This document shows, piece by piece, positions 51,600 to 62,395 of a stretch of 64,000 nucleotides of DNA. The stretch comes from Prorocentrum cordatum (Eukaryota > Sar > Dinophyceae > Prorocentrales > Prorocentraceae). The stretch spans positions 76,001-140,000 of the forward strand of contig CAUYUJ010008113.1 in assembly GCA_963575745.1 (NCBI GenBank), written 5' to 3'. Below the pieces are notes generated by a model, which ran no database searches, was not told the DNA's origin, and saw only the letters and a list, made by a program, of their open reading frames with translations. The position numbers were made by a program, and so were the translations under genes. The first letter of the stretch is position 1; every line of letters begins with the position of its first letter.

Positions 51600-52030
51600 G
51601 GGGACGAGGGCAGAGCCCCAACAAACGCCTATTGGAACCTTCCTGGGGCTCTTTTGGGTGATCTCGGGACCCTATTTGGGCTTTTCTGAGGGTCTTGGGT
51701 CCCTTGTGGGGCCTCTTCGAGCCCTCTTCGGGATTCCTTAGGGCCATCGATCACAGGGGGGGGTAGGGGGGGGCAGGGGGCGAACGCTTGCCCCCCCCCC
51801 CCCCAACCCACCTGGGGGGCCCAAATGGGCCCCAACCCTAGTACAATCACTGGATCGGGCCTTTTCGCCCAGGCCATCTTCGACGCTCTCACCGATGGCC
51901 GCGACCCGCCCCGAGAGAAAACTCAGGGAAGGGGTGGGTAGGTGAACCTTCTGGAAGGGAAGAGATTTTTGGAAACGACTTTTGGAAGAGTTTTTTGGGG
52001 AGAGGTTTGGGTTTTTTTGAAGGGGTTTTC
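51600..52030. other. No confident gene; possible last exon of the minus-strand gene
   Basis: Mostly G/T-rich repeat DNA. On the minus strand near 51905-51835 a short frame reads VAAIGESVEDGLGEKARS and could be a further exon of the 52.0-55.3 kb gene. No clear acceptor was found. Confidence 0.25.
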
Positions 52031-52042
52031 ACTGCTGACAGC

Positions 52043-55000
52043 CTGGCATTTTCCGGCATTCTTCCCAGCATTGTCCGCGGCTGTTTTGTTTGTCGCAGTG
52101 ATGGCGTTCAGGTGCATGCAGTGGATATGCGCTTCGAGAAGCGAGCCTTGGGGGTCAAAAGCCCAAAAGGGAAATCGCGAGACCACCTTAGCCCAACTGG
52201 CTGGTGAAATTTTGGCTTCGCGTGTTGCGCCGCCGGCTCTGGCCCACGCTTCGGCGCGGCACGCTAGCCGTTGCCTGGTCCCCAGGCGTCAACGTTCCGA
52301 GCCTTTCCGAGCCTCCCGCCCTCTGGAGCGGTGCTACACGCTGGTCGCTCGCAAGGCATAACGCGTCGCCTGGGCCGTCGCGGCGACACACTGGGCGAAG
52401 CTTCCCGACCGCAGGGCCTCGAGGGGGACGCATCGATCCCCAATCGCCCATTGATTGCCCGCCCCGTCCAGGAGCGTGCACCATCGAGGGCACATCGCCG
52501 ATGCACCGGCGATGTATCCCCGATTCGAGCTCGATGTTTTTCTCCCCGAGCCGGCCCCCAGAGCGCTGCCCCTCAGCAGGAGGGGCAGGGACACGGCCAT
52601 CTTGCTATCGCTCAGAGCGTGAATTACCTACCCCGCTTTCGCTTCCAGGCAAAACCAAGCCATACCACGCGCCTCCTCGTCAAGCGGCCTGACCAGTACA
52701 GGCTGCAATTTGGCATCGTTTGGTATCTCTTGGAAGCGAGGGTGGTCAAAAGCGAGGTAGGTTTGTTTTCCCCCTAATCGCAGGGCATGCCCGAGCAAGG
52801 AGCGACGGGGCCACGGCGGGCCTCGGCCACGAGCGAAGGCTCCACGGCGATCCAGGTCTGGGCCTCGGCCCGCAGACTGCGGGGGCCCCGCCCGTGCCCA
52901 GAGCGGGCCCTGCCTCACCGCCTGCACTGCACGGAGCGGGGTGCGTTTCGACCCCATCGATCCGAGTCGGTGTCGTGTCTGGCCGGCCCGATTCGCGGCG
53001 ATTTTGAACTTATGGCGATCCGATGCGGCCCGATGCTCGACTGGCGCCTGTTGATTCTGCATTCTGGCGCCTTCGATCCGACTCCGACTCCGACTCCGAC
53101 TCCGAGCTGATGCTGTCCGATTCGGTACTCGCTCCGATCCGATTCGAGTTCCCGATTCGATGCTGGCTGTTCCTGTCGGACGAGCCAAGGACGAGGAAAA
53201 ATCCGTTCAAGAGCGCTCCGGAACGTGCTGACAACGTTCCAGAACGCTCTGGGAAGGCAGCGGCGCCCAGTAAATTCTCCAGAGCTGTAAGCCCCGAGAT
53301 TCTCGACACATCTCGGGCGGGTGGCCATGGGGGATGACCTGGTCAAGGGGCCATTCAGGCCCCTTTTGAGCCAGCTGGGGCCCCCACGAGGGGCCCTAAG
53401 AGGCCCCTGAGGGCCTTTTTCTTCACCCCACATTTCTTGGCATCGCTCGGACGTGTTCATTTGTTCTCGGCGTGGACCGTCGAGGAGCATCCTGGATCAT
53501 TTAGCACAAAAAAGCACGCACGGCATCGAGACATGAACGGGGAATGGACGTCCGAGCGATGACGAGATTTGGGTCACTCCCCAGTAACACCCTTCCGAAT
53601 ATCATCACCAGAATTTGTCCTCGTCCTGGCCTCGTCTCACCCCGTGGGCGAGGCCGAGGAGGAGGAGGGCGGCCCGGCGGGCGGGCGGAGACCATCGGCG
53701 CGGCGGGCGGCGCGCGGGCATGCGCGAGCCACCCCGCAGGGCACGCTGCGCCTGGCGTGGGCTGGCGGAGGCCCCGGCCCCGCACTGCCCTCGGGGTCGA
53801 CGGTCGACCCGAGGGGCGCAGTGCTTCCCAGGCCCCCCCCCTCGAGCAATGAGAAAAATCAGGACGGACGTTTTTTCTCGATTTCGGCGTCCTGGGGCCC
53901 TTAGAGGGCCTCGGGACTGTCACAAATGATTCAGGATTGACCGCTGGTCCCTGGGAATGGGTCGAGACCTCTGGGGGTCGACGTGGTGGGGGATACGGCT
54001 CCTGAGGGAAACGGGTCATGAGTTTGTTTTTACCGTTTTCGGGGTCCTGGGGCCCTCCATTGGCCCCAGGACTGTCAGAAAACGACTCAGGATGAAGAGC
54101 TGGTCCTGGGGAAAGGCCCTGGGATCCAGGACCCGTTTCCCTCAGGACCCGTTTCACCCATGCTAAAATCGGGACGTTCGAAATGAGTACGGAAACGTTG
54201 GGTACAAAGTCCAGCAGCATCGTTTGTTCATTCTGAACAGGGTTCGCTGTCGACGTCGCCGCGGTCGTCGTCCATCTGAGACAGGAGGCCGCCTGCCCAA
54301 CAGAGGCCGCTGTCTGTTTTGGACGACGTTGGTTGTTGGGCATCGTACCCATCTTTTCCATACCCGTTCCAGGCGTCCAACAATAATAATCACAGGCAAC
54401 GACAGTTGGGTATTCCTCGAAGTTCTTGTCAAAGCACGCCTGTGGAGAGGTCAATGGACTGATTTCGTGAAGGGAGGGTCCCGTGAATTCTTCACCGTTT
54501 TCCGGTCTCCCGGGGCAATCCCCTGGGGCCCCCGGACCATCAAACAAACAGCTCTGGAAAAACCTGCTCCCAGAGGATGCCCTGGCGACAAGGACTCGTT
54601 TCCATTTGGGCCCGTTTCCTTTATGCTAAGTCGCCCTTCCTCATGGCCAAAGGGAATAGCAGGAACAGGAGCAGGAGCAGGAGATGGTGGAGGCGGCGGA
54701 GGAGAAGGTGGGGTTCTCAGGGGAGACGACAGGGGGGATAGGCACAATGGGGGAAACATCGACCTAGAATCGGCGATACGTCGCCGACACATCGGCGACA
54801 GGCCCCCCGATAGCGAAACCACATGTTCCTTGGCGAGGTGGGCCATCGGACTCCAGTCGGCGATCAATGGGCCATAGGGGGTCGATGCGTCTCCCCCTGA
54901 GCCGATCCCCCCCGTAACGTTGCCCCTCAGACTGTCAGGAGCGAAAGAAGGACGCACCTGTACTCTTGAGTCCACTCTGGCTCCGACAGCACGTACTGCG

Positions 55001-55277
55001 CGAACGCTCGTATAGAAGGGTTGGTTTCGCAAACTGGGGGGGGGGGGGGGCGCGTATTCATGTACGCGTTTGGGCGCGTACGGTCTTTGCGGGCCCCCTC
55101 AGGTTCGGAGGGCGATTGAAGATCGAGGAGGATCCGGCGTCGAGGTTTCTGCGCGTTGCGATGCCCTTCTGGGCCTCCCGTGGCGGTCGCCCTCGTCGCC
55201 GCAGCCGGTACCCCTGGCACTTCCCAGCCCGTCGCGTGGGCCAGTTTTGGTGCATACTGCGCCGCGTATTCGAGCGA
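52043..55277 (-). CDS. Candidate multi-exon gene, unknown product
   Basis: Minus-strand segments with protein-like sequence and splice signals, in transcript order: about 55277-55103 (EYAAQYAPKLAHATGWEVPG); 55035-54958 after a C-run plus CAG (SIRAFAQYVLSEPEWTQEY, donor GTGCGT); 54439-54158 after CTCCACAG (CFDKNFEEYPTVVACDYYCW, then LLDFVPNVSVLISNVPILAW, donor GTGAAA, exactly 94 codons); 52774-52640 after GCGATTAG (TYLAFDHPRFQEIPNDAKLQ, then PLDEEARGMAWFCLEA, donor GTAGGT); and 52146-52043 after CCCAAG (LLEAHIHCMHLNAITATNKT, GC donor). The exons agree in strand, but not all joints were checked for phase, and they could belong to more than one gene. No family is recognised. Confidence 0.45.
52425..52560 (+). 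repeat. Dispersed repeat R1, copy 2
   Basis: Same order of boxes as 10000-10160: GGGGACGCATCGATCCCCAA, CCAGGAGCGTG, GCCGATGCACCGGCGA and GAGCTCGATGTTT. Confidence 0.6.
53070..53105 (+). repeat. (CCGACT)n hexamer run
   Basis: About five CCGACT units. It gives a spurious Arg/Ser ORF on the minus strand. Confidence 0.8.
53150..53300. repeat. MITE-like repeat M, copy 1
   Basis: Contains GACGAGCCAAGGACGAGG at one side and an internal hairpin-like pair (GAGCGCTCCGGAACGT / ACGTTCCAGAACGCTCT type). Related copies are at 57395-57560 and 63040-63205. Confidence 0.5.
53880..54140. repeat. Dispersed unit with GGGCC..GACTGTCA boxes
   Basis: Two imperfect copies about 150 bp apart: GGGACTGTCACAAATGATTC at about 53910 and GGACTGTCAGAAAACGACTC at about 54068. 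Each is followed by a 'ctggtcctggg' block. A related copy is at 9475-9550. Confidence 0.5.
54750..54905 (-). repeat. Dispersed repeat R1, copy 3
   Basis: Reverse orientation. Contains GGGAAACATCGA, TCGGCGA and GGGTCGATGCGTCTCCCC, matching 10000-10160. Confidence 0.6.
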
Positions 55278-55289
55278 GGTGGGTAAATG

Positions 55290-55665
55290 GTCAACTCCTC
55301 GTCTTCATCCTCCCTCCTCCTGCTGCTCCTCCTCCTCCTGCTCCTCATGCTCCTCCTCCTCCTGCTCCTCCTAGTCCTCATCCTGCTTCCTCCTCCTCCT
55401 CCTCCTCCTCCTCCTGCTCCCTCCTCCTGCTCCTCCTGCTCCTCCTCTCTTCATCTTCGATTTCTCTCCTCCTCAATCATCCTCCTCCTCCTGCTCCTCA
55501 TCCTGCTCCCTCCTTCTGCTCCTTCTCATCCTCCCCCCCCCCCCCTCCTCCTCCTCCTCCTCCTCCTCTCCTCCTCCTCCTCCTCCTCCTCCTCCCTCCT
55601 CCTCCTCCTCCCTCCTCCTCCTCCTCCTCCTCCTCCTCCTCCTCCTCCTCCTCCTCCTACTACTC
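55290..55665 (+). repeat. (CCT)n microsatellite
   Basis: Long CCT/CTC tract with C-runs. Ser/Leu/Pro ORFs here are shadows. Confidence 0.9.
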
Positions 55666-55719
55666 TCCTCGTCCTCGAGGTCTCTCCTTCTCGACCATCC
55701 TCATCCAGGGGTCGAGCTA

Positions 55720-56055
55720 AACCATGTTTTTGCAATTTCGTGGACCGTTTTCGTTTTGGTTTCGTTTCGCAGCAAAGGCAGATCGAAGGAACACAATAAT
55801 ATCGCGAAAACGAAAACAATTGTTTAGTTCGAGCCCTGTCCTCATCCTCCCCCCATCCTTATTTCTCCCTCCAGGCATTCTCGGGTGAGATTTGCCACAC
55901 CGGCTTTTCGCACTGAGCCGTTCCTTTTTGACAGTCCCGCGGGGCTCAGGGACGGCCCCTTCTGAGGCCGAAGACGTACAACAAACGCCCGGTGCCCGCA
56001 CGCAGCGGCGCTTGTTGACCCGAGGAGGTCTTTTGCACAGGGTGTCTAGAGCTCC
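55720..56055. other. No supported gene
   Basis: A mixed-composition stretch between the CCT tract and the next minisatellite. A minus-strand frame (LNNCFRFRDIIVFLRSAFAA) is weakly protein-like but has no splice support. Confidence 0.35.
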
Positions 56056-56059
56056 AACC

Positions 56060-56905
56060 ACTTTATTCTGCGTCGCACCCCCCCCCGTGTCCCCAGCGCC
56101 AGAGTGGGACCCCCGCGCCGTGGCTCTCTGCCCCGAACCCCCCCGCGTCCCCATCGCCCCAGCGGGAGCCCCGTCCATTGCCCCCTCCGCCACGAACGCT
56201 TTATTCCGCGTCGCACACCCCCACCCCCCGCGTCCCCCAGCGCCACAGTGGGACCCCCGCGCCGTGGCTCTCTGCCCCGAGCCCCCCCACTCCCCCAGCG
56301 CCCCAGCGAGAGCCCCGTCCATTGCCCCCTCCGCCACGAACGCTTTATTCCGCGTCGCACACCCCAACCCCCCGCGTCCCCAGCGCCACAGTGGGACCCC
56401 CGCGCCGTGGCTCTCTGCCCCGAGCCCCCCCGCGTCCCCAGCGCCCCAGCGGGGCCCCGCCCCGTGCCCCCTCCGCCACGAACGCTTCATTCCGCGTCGC
56501 ACCCCCCCCCCGCGTCCCCAGCCCCGCCCACTGCCCCCTCCGCCACGAACGCTTTATTCCGCGTCACGACGCACACCACCTCCCCCACCTCCCTCCCCAC
56601 GTCCCCAGCGCCCCAGTGGGGGCTCCGCCCCGTGCCCCCTCCGCCCCGACAATGTTATTCCGCGTCGCGACGCACTCCACCCCCCCCCTCCTCCCGCGTC
56701 CCCAGCGCCCGAGTTGGACCCCCGCCCCATGGCCCTCTGCCCCAAGCCCCGCCCAGTGCCCCCGCCGCCCCGACCAGTTTTATTCCACGTCGCGACGCAG
56801 ACCACCTCCCCTTCCCTCCTCTCCGCGCCCCCAGCGCCCCAGTGGGACCTCCGCCCCGAGCCCCCTCCGCTCCGAGCTCTTTACTCCGCGTCGCGACGCA
56901 CGCTC
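56060..56905 (+). repeat. ~110-125 bp C-rich minisatellite (about 7 units)
   Basis: Each unit has 'CGTCCCCAGCGCC(A/C)CAG', GGGACCCCCGC, CTCTGCCCC and GCCCCCTCCGCC, then CGAACGCTTTATTCCGCGTC. The long open frames on both strands are repeat translations. Confidence 0.85.
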
Positions 56906-57394
56906 CCCCCCCTCCCCACCTGGGATTTAGGCACCGTTGCTGGGCCCCGAGGGGCGATGTCTTGTCCCTTCTTCCCCCCTCCTTCTCCAACTCCTCCTCT
57001 CCCTTCCTGCTTGTTCAAGAGCCATGGCACACGTGCCACTTGTTTTTGCCCCCCTGTTTCTTTCGACGGGGAGTAAACTCGCCCCTCCTCTGCCTCCTGC
57101 TCCTCGTCCGCTTCTTCCTCCTCCCCCCTCCTCTTCTGGCTCCTGCTCCTGCTCCACCTCGTCCTCCTCCTGTTCCTCCTCTTCCTCCTCCTCGTACTCC
57201 TATTGCTCGTAGTCGTAGTCGTAGCCGAAAAAGGTAATTAGTTTTCGGCTATCAGGGGAGGGTTCTGAAAACCTATCGCGGTTAGCGACGGCGTATTCCG
57301 TGGGTTCCGCCGTTGTCCCCCCCCCTGCATTTGCGAGCGGCCAGCGCCGTCCAAGATCGACAGCGTGCCTTGGGGGGGGAAGTTCGGACTAGAC

Positions 57395-57560
57395 TGGGAC
57401 GAGGGAAAGTCCGCTCCAGAGCGTTGCAGGACGCTTCTCAAAGCGTTCTGGAACGTTATGAGAAGGCCGCGGCGCCTGAGACACCCTGCAGAGGCGGCGT
57501 CCTCACCCGATGGTGTCTCGTGCTGGCTTCGTCTTGGAAGGCCGAGGGGGCAGGCCTTCT
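57395..57560. repeat. MITE-like repeat M, copy 2
   Basis: GGGACGAGGGAAAGTCCGC, then paired GAGCGTTGCAGGACGCTTC / AAAGCGTTCTGGAACG stretches. It resembles 53150-53300 and 63040-63205. Confidence 0.45.
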
Positions 57561-58139
57561 TAGGGAGCGGCGGGACTTCCTGGAAGCCCTCTCCCCGCCC
57601 TCTGAGCAGCCGCCCGTGGCCTCGGGGAGAAGCCTCAGAAGGCCCTTCAGAAAGCGGGAGGGCTTCTCAGATGGCCTCTCGTCGTCGTCGCCGCCGTCGT
57701 CGCCGCAAGCCCCGCTGCCTTCTGAGAAGGCCCGCCCCCTGGCCTCCCCCCTGGGCGCGCCGCGAGCAAGAGAGGTCGGGAGCCTTGAGACGGGGGTCCG
57801 TTCAAACGGGGGGTTCGGCCAGAGCGATGGATCTTTCTGCAGAGCCAGGGTTGCATTGACCCAGGCTAGCGCGCAAGACCCTCTAGGATCCTGCAAAACC
57901 GGACTGGCCCAGGTTTGCACTGGCCCAGGTCAGTAGAAGCCCGATGAGGAGCTGCTATGGCGGTTCACCATTTGTGCGCTTTTTACGGGGACGCCCCTAC
58001 TACACCGTGGCACGTTTGTTCCCAACCATCCTGTGGTGTTGGGTCTTCGTTTTGAAGCCACAGCGCCCCGCGTTCTCCTCCTTCCTCCTTCCTTCATCCT
58101 TCCTTTCTCCTCCTCCTCCTCCTCCTCCCTTCTCCCTGC

Positions 58140-58985
58140 GCTTCCCCCACCCAGTACAGCGCCTCGTGGCCCCATTGGGAGCTCCTCCAAAGGTCCCAGT
58201 GGCGGAACTCGTATGCAGTTCCTGCGCCCAGTACAGCGCTTCGTGGCCCCATCGGGAGCTCCACCGAAGGTCCCAGTGGCGGAACTCGCATGCGGTTCCT
58301 GCGCCCAGTGCGGTGTTTCGTGGCCCCATAGGGAGCTCCACCGAAGGTCCCAGTGGCGGAACTCGCAGGCGGTTCCTGCGCCCAGTGCAGCGTTGTGGCG
58401 TCATGTCGAGATCCACCAACGGGCCCAGTGGCGGAGTTCGCATGCGGTTCCTGCGCCCAGTACACTGCTTCGTGGCCCCATCAGGAGCTCCACCGAAGGT
58501 CGCAGTGGCGGAACTCGCATGCGGTTCCTGCGCCCAGTGCTGCGCTGTGGCGTCATATCGAGATCCACCAACGGGCCCAGTGGCGGAGCTCGCATGCGGT
58601 TCCTGCTCCCAGTGCGGTGTTTCTTCGCCCATCGTGGCGGAACTCGCATGCGGTTCCTGCGCCCAGTTCACTGCTTCATGGCCCGATCGGGAGCTCCACC
58701 GAAGGTCGCAGTGGCGGAACTCGCATGCGGTTCCTGCGCCCAGAGTGGTGTTTCGTGGCCCATCGTGGCGGAACTCGCATGCGGTTCTTGCGCCCAGTGC
58801 GGTGTTTCGTGGCCCCATAGGGAGCTCCACCGAAGGTCCCAGCGGCGGAACTCGCAGGCGGTTCCTGCGCCCAGTGCGGTGTTTCGTGGCACAATTGGGA
58901 GCTCCACCGAAGGTCCCAGTGGCGGAACTCGCAGGCGGTTCCTGCGCCCAGTACAGCGCTTCGTGGCCCCATAAGGAGCACACCT
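58140..58985 (+). repeat. ~82-bp minisatellite array (about 10 units)
   Basis: Unit blocks are CGTGGCCCCAT(C/A)GGGAGCT, CCACCGAAGGTCCCAGTGGC, GGAACTCGCATGCGGTTCC and TGCGCCCAGT. Two units carry the variant block CGTCATATCGAGATCCACC. The 300- to 400-residue open frames on both strands are translations of this array. Related single units lie at 59570-59690. Confidence 0.9.
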
Positions 58986-59017
58986 TTCACACGCTTCGTG
59001 GACCCATAGCCCCACAG

Positions 59018-59202
59018 GTAGCCACGAGGACCTGCTCATGCGGGCGCCGCGCATCGAGTTCTTCCTGGCAGGGCCGCCGCAGAGCTTGCGGAAGCAGCTG
59101 GAGGAGTTTGCTGCCCGCGCGAAGCGGTGCAGAAGGGAGGCGACGGCCCTGGCCAGGGAGGGAGCAGGGCTTCACCGGGTTCATCCGCGAGGCTTGACCT
59201 GA
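59018..59202 (+). CDS. Candidate terminal exon, helical protein
   Basis: Follows CCCCACAG. In frame it reads SHEDLLMRAPRIEFFLAGPP, then SLRKQLEEFAARAKRCRREA and TALAREG, ending at TGA 59200-59202 (60 codons). An amphipathic Arg/Leu-rich helix is evident. It may instead splice before the stop. The family is unknown. Confidence 0.4.
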
Positions 59203-59765
59203 GGAGCGGCCCGCCCCAGCCGCGCCATCTCTCGATTGTCAAAATGTTGGGCCTCGCGCCGCGGACGTCCCGCGCGCGTCGCTGGGACCCTCTCGGAGCG
59301 ACCAGCGCGCGTCGCGGCAGCGCCTCGCACGCCCGTCGTCGCTCTGCCCAGCGGCCAGATCCTGGCCCGCTATCAGTCAGCCAGGTAGCTCCCTTTGCTC
59401 CGCGCGGCAGACGACCCGCGTGCGTCGCTGGGACCCCTCCGGGGTGACTAGCGCTCGTCGCGGGAACTCCGCGCTGCGCTGCGCCCCGTGCCATGGGCTT
59501 CGGAGCGCGCGTGCGCAGAGGGATAACAAGATGGGCAGGACAATCTTGGGACGGAGGGAGCCACGCCGAAGGCCCTAAGGGAGTTCCACCGAATGCCCCA
59601 GTGGCAGCGCCCGCGTGCCGCCTCCATTCCACTTCGGCGCACCCGTCACACGGTTCGTGCCCCCGTAAGGAGCTCCACCGAAGACGATGTTCACAGACGC
59701 GGTGTTCGCAGCTGCATCTGTCGCCAGGCTAGTAGCATATTTTGTTCCTCTGGCTGCGGCGGCGC
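59203..59765. repeat. Short duplicated blocks, no gene
   Basis: Two copies of GTCGCTGGGACCC(C/T)TC..GG followed by a TGAC/CGACCAGCGC block (59278-59320 and 59425-59470), then single units related to the 82-bp array (59580-59690). No coding sequence is supported. Confidence 0.5.
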
Positions 59766-59767
59766 AG

Positions 59768-59864
59768 GCGCGGTGCCCCGCGCCGACTATCCGCTGGAAG
59801 CCGGCCTCTCGCACGCTTTCCACGTCTGGCTCGCAGGGCCGGGATATCACCGCGAAGAAACCGG
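59768..59864 (+). CDS. Candidate internal exon
   Basis: Follows GGCGGCGCAG. It reads AVPRADYPLEAGLSHAFHVW and LAGPGYHREET and ends at GG|GTCCCG. A composition-based call only. Confidence 0.3.
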
Positions 59865-60014
59865 GTCCCGAGGGAAGTGGGTCCTGAGCTTGTGGTCGCC
59901 GCTTTCGCCCTCCTGGTGTCCACGGCCGGCCCAGGGGCCGTCGAGCGATTGCTCGGGATGGGAAGGCCGCCCTTGGGGCCCCGGTTCGTGGATCTCCACT
60001 TCCTGTCCGTTGAG

Positions 60015-60255
60015 AGCCTCATGATTAACGCGACGTAGCGGGCATAACTCTTGACCACCCCAGGGAGGAACCGCTTGCGACGTGGGGATGTCTCAAGCGA
60101 GGTGTTTGTTTGGAGCCCCCGACTCCTTTCAGAGGCCCATGATTACCGCGATGTAGGAGGCATAGCCTTTTGGCGCCCCAGAGGGGGAGCCACCAGGGCG
60201 TGTTGCACTTGCACGTTCGCACCCGTGCGCTGCCAGATCGCGGGGACATCTCAAG
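60015..60255 (+). repeat. Two ~120-bp direct repeats
   Basis: Shared blocks: CATGATTA(A/C)CGCGA(C/T)GTAG, (G/A)GGCATA, a GGGAG(G/C) block and GGG(A/G)(C/T)(A/G)TCTCAAG. Copies start near 60017 and 60137. No gene is seen from 60.26 to 61.30 kb. That stretch has three TGTGACCGAAA units at 60815-60865. Confidence 0.5.
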
Positions 60256-61139
60256 GGAAACGCTGATTTGGGCACCCCCAATTCACTTTTTGTTCTGGAG
60301 TCGCGATATCATCCTGATGAAGCACGGAAGCTTCAAGCGAAGACACACATTCACAGCGAGAAGTGCCAGGAAATCATATGCACATACGGGGACCTCCGCG
60401 TCGAACATTGTTTCATTCACTTACGGCGCGAGGCGTCTGGGCCCCTCAGGGCCCCGTCTCCTCACATTGCGCGCAGCAATTGCATCATCCAGTCCACGCG
60501 CCCGCCCCGTCGACGCTCGCTCGGCGACGACCCGACCGCGACCCTTACGCAACTTGGGCCCCGAGCTGCCGCGCGATGCCTCCGTGGACTTCCTTCGTAC
60601 ATGTTCCCCCCAAAGATCAGATGCCTTGATTTGTTCAAATCAGGGGTCCCCAGATGTCCTGGCCCTTGACTCGGGGCCAGCGTCTCGTTTCTCGACGGCC
60701 CCAGGGATCCCAGCAAAACTACAAAATCTGTTGCTTTGATGGTGTCAATGCGCTGAAGGCCTGTCATCGCGCTTTGCCCCGATCAGCCAACAAGGTGCGT
60801 GCTCGAAAGCAGATGTGACCGAAAACGTGTGACCGAAAACGTAGTGTGACCGAAACCTCGCGGTTGGTTTTGAGTCCGGTCACATTCGGGCAGGGTCGGA
60901 GCCAACATCGGGCGCCAGTTTCGGGCCGATGTTCGGGCACATGTTCGGTTATGGCAAGCCCCCCCGATGGAGACGACGCTGCGTTAGAGGTCTCGACCAG
61001 CCCTGCTTTTTAGAGGCGTGCGGGCCGCGGCCCCCGACCTATATGGGCGACAGAAGAGCAGGCGCGCACCGGCGACGCAAAGCAACACCACTGTGCCCTC
61101 CTGGCGTGCTTCGGACGCCCACGGGCCAGCGCGGACAAG

Positions 61140-61290
61140 AGGGGAGGAGAGGAGGAGGAGGAGGAGGAGGAGGAGGAGGAGGAGGAGGAGGAGGACGAGG
61201 AGGAGGACGAGGAGGAGGAGGAGGACGACGACGACGACGAGGAGGAGGAAGAGGAGAAGGAGGGCGAGGAAGAGAATGGAGGAGGAAGGA
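61140..61290 (+). repeat. (GGA)n microsatellite
   Basis: GGA/GAC runs directly downstream (on the minus strand) of the next exon. ORFs here are shadows. Confidence 0.9.
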
Positions 61291-61304
61291 GGAGGGAGAC
61301 GGAC

Positions 61305-61364
61305 CTTTAGCTTTTACAATATCCAAGGTGTCCTTGACGCGCTTCGGCTGCTCGTGGGCAAGTG
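61305..61364 (-). CDS. Candidate short exon
   Basis: Minus strand, after GCTGTTAG. It reads LAHEQPKRVKDTLDIVKAK and then AAAG|GTCCGT. It is a short but well-formed helical peptide with flanking splice signals. Gene unknown. Confidence 0.35.
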
Positions 61365-61379
61365 CTAACAGCGGGGCGG

Positions 61380-62060
61380 GGGGGCGGGGCCAGGGCCGGG
61401 GCCAGGGCCGATGCCAAGGCAGAGGTTGGAGTCGAAGCTGGAGCCGGAGCCGGGGCGGGGAGAGGGTCACAGCAACCTTGGCACTTTTTTCAAAGCATTT
61501 TTGGCACACTTGAGGGACCCTTGAAGGGCCCTTTGCTGTTTTTTGAATACGTATGTTCGGCGCAGGGACGCTGCCAGCGTTTCACTGCGCAGTGGAACCT
61601 ACGCGCGCGAAGCATCTAGCATTATCCGGATGATGGAGCAAAGTCAGACTGCGAGGGGCTGCGTGGTGACACCCAGGTTTCGTGTGCGCGGCCGCCGCGC
61701 CCCGCCCAAAAGTGGATGCATGTTCTGGGCTTCCTTCATTCATTGCAGTGCAGTTCTGGGCCCCTGAAAGGGCACTTTCGAACCACTTGTTGACCCACTG
61801 CGGCAGTTTAGGGATTGGGGCACTTTAATGCGTTGCAAGCCGATGTTACGCATCAGAATGTCTGAGCGGGAGGCTACTGCGCGTGACGTTCGTGGCGCAA
61901 CTCAATGGCCACGTCTGGAGTTGCGCCGCAAGCGTGGGTGAGCCACCGTGTGAAATGAAATGATCATGTCGAGCAACAACATACCATATGCGAGAAGGGC
62001 TTTCGCCTCCAACTGCCTCGTTTGGAAAACGTGCGTTCCTCCCCCCAGTTGCGTCCCCCA
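61380..62060. other. No supported gene
   Basis: Contains GCCGGGGCCAGGGCC-type short repeats at 61385-61450. Otherwise mixed sequence without a credible exon. Confidence 0.35.
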
Positions 62061-62395
62061 TGAACACCAAGGCTAGGGCTGTCCCCGAAGTCGAGGCCGA
62101 GGCCAGAGCCGAAAAGCAGACTTGTCCTATGCAGCGGGCCCCCCCGTGGGGAAAGGAGGAGGAGGACGAAGGAGGGGGGCCTCGGCGGCTGCGCCGCAGA
62201 AGGATCCGTGAAGCGGATCCCTCCGCGGCGCAGCCTTCGGGCGAGCCGAGGGAGGGCGCGGCGCCTCCGCCCCGCGCGGTTAGCGCCCCGCCCGCCCCCG
62301 AGGCGCGGCCGCGCCCGCGGCAATGCCCGCGATGGCCATGCCAGGCCGACGGGGGGCTTGAGCGGCGAGGACAAGGCAGGGGCAACGTTACTTAG
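62061..62395 (+). CDS. Weak candidate ORF, Pro/Arg-rich
   Basis: An open frame from ATG 62061 (MNTKARAVPEVEAEARAEKQ), then SGEPREGAAPPPRAVSAPPA and a Cys/Arg end, stop 62393-62395. Alternative frames are also open. An internal acceptor GGCGCAG near 62240 could mark an exon. Unknown product. Confidence 0.2.

Noticed and set aside
52649-52783. Plus-strand exon AKPSHTTRLLVKRPDQYRLQ with a 27-nt intron
   Set aside because: The minus-strand reading of the same DNA is more protein-like and has its own acceptor and GTAGGT donor. A 27-nt intron is implausible.
55892-57237. Pro/Arg/Ser-rich ORFs of 370-390 residues
   Set aside because: Translations of the ~120-bp C-rich array. Frames on both strands are equally open.
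58033-59197. ORFs of 300-400 residues on both strands with GGTRMRFLRPV-like repeats
   Set aside because: They are translations of the 82-bp minisatellite array.
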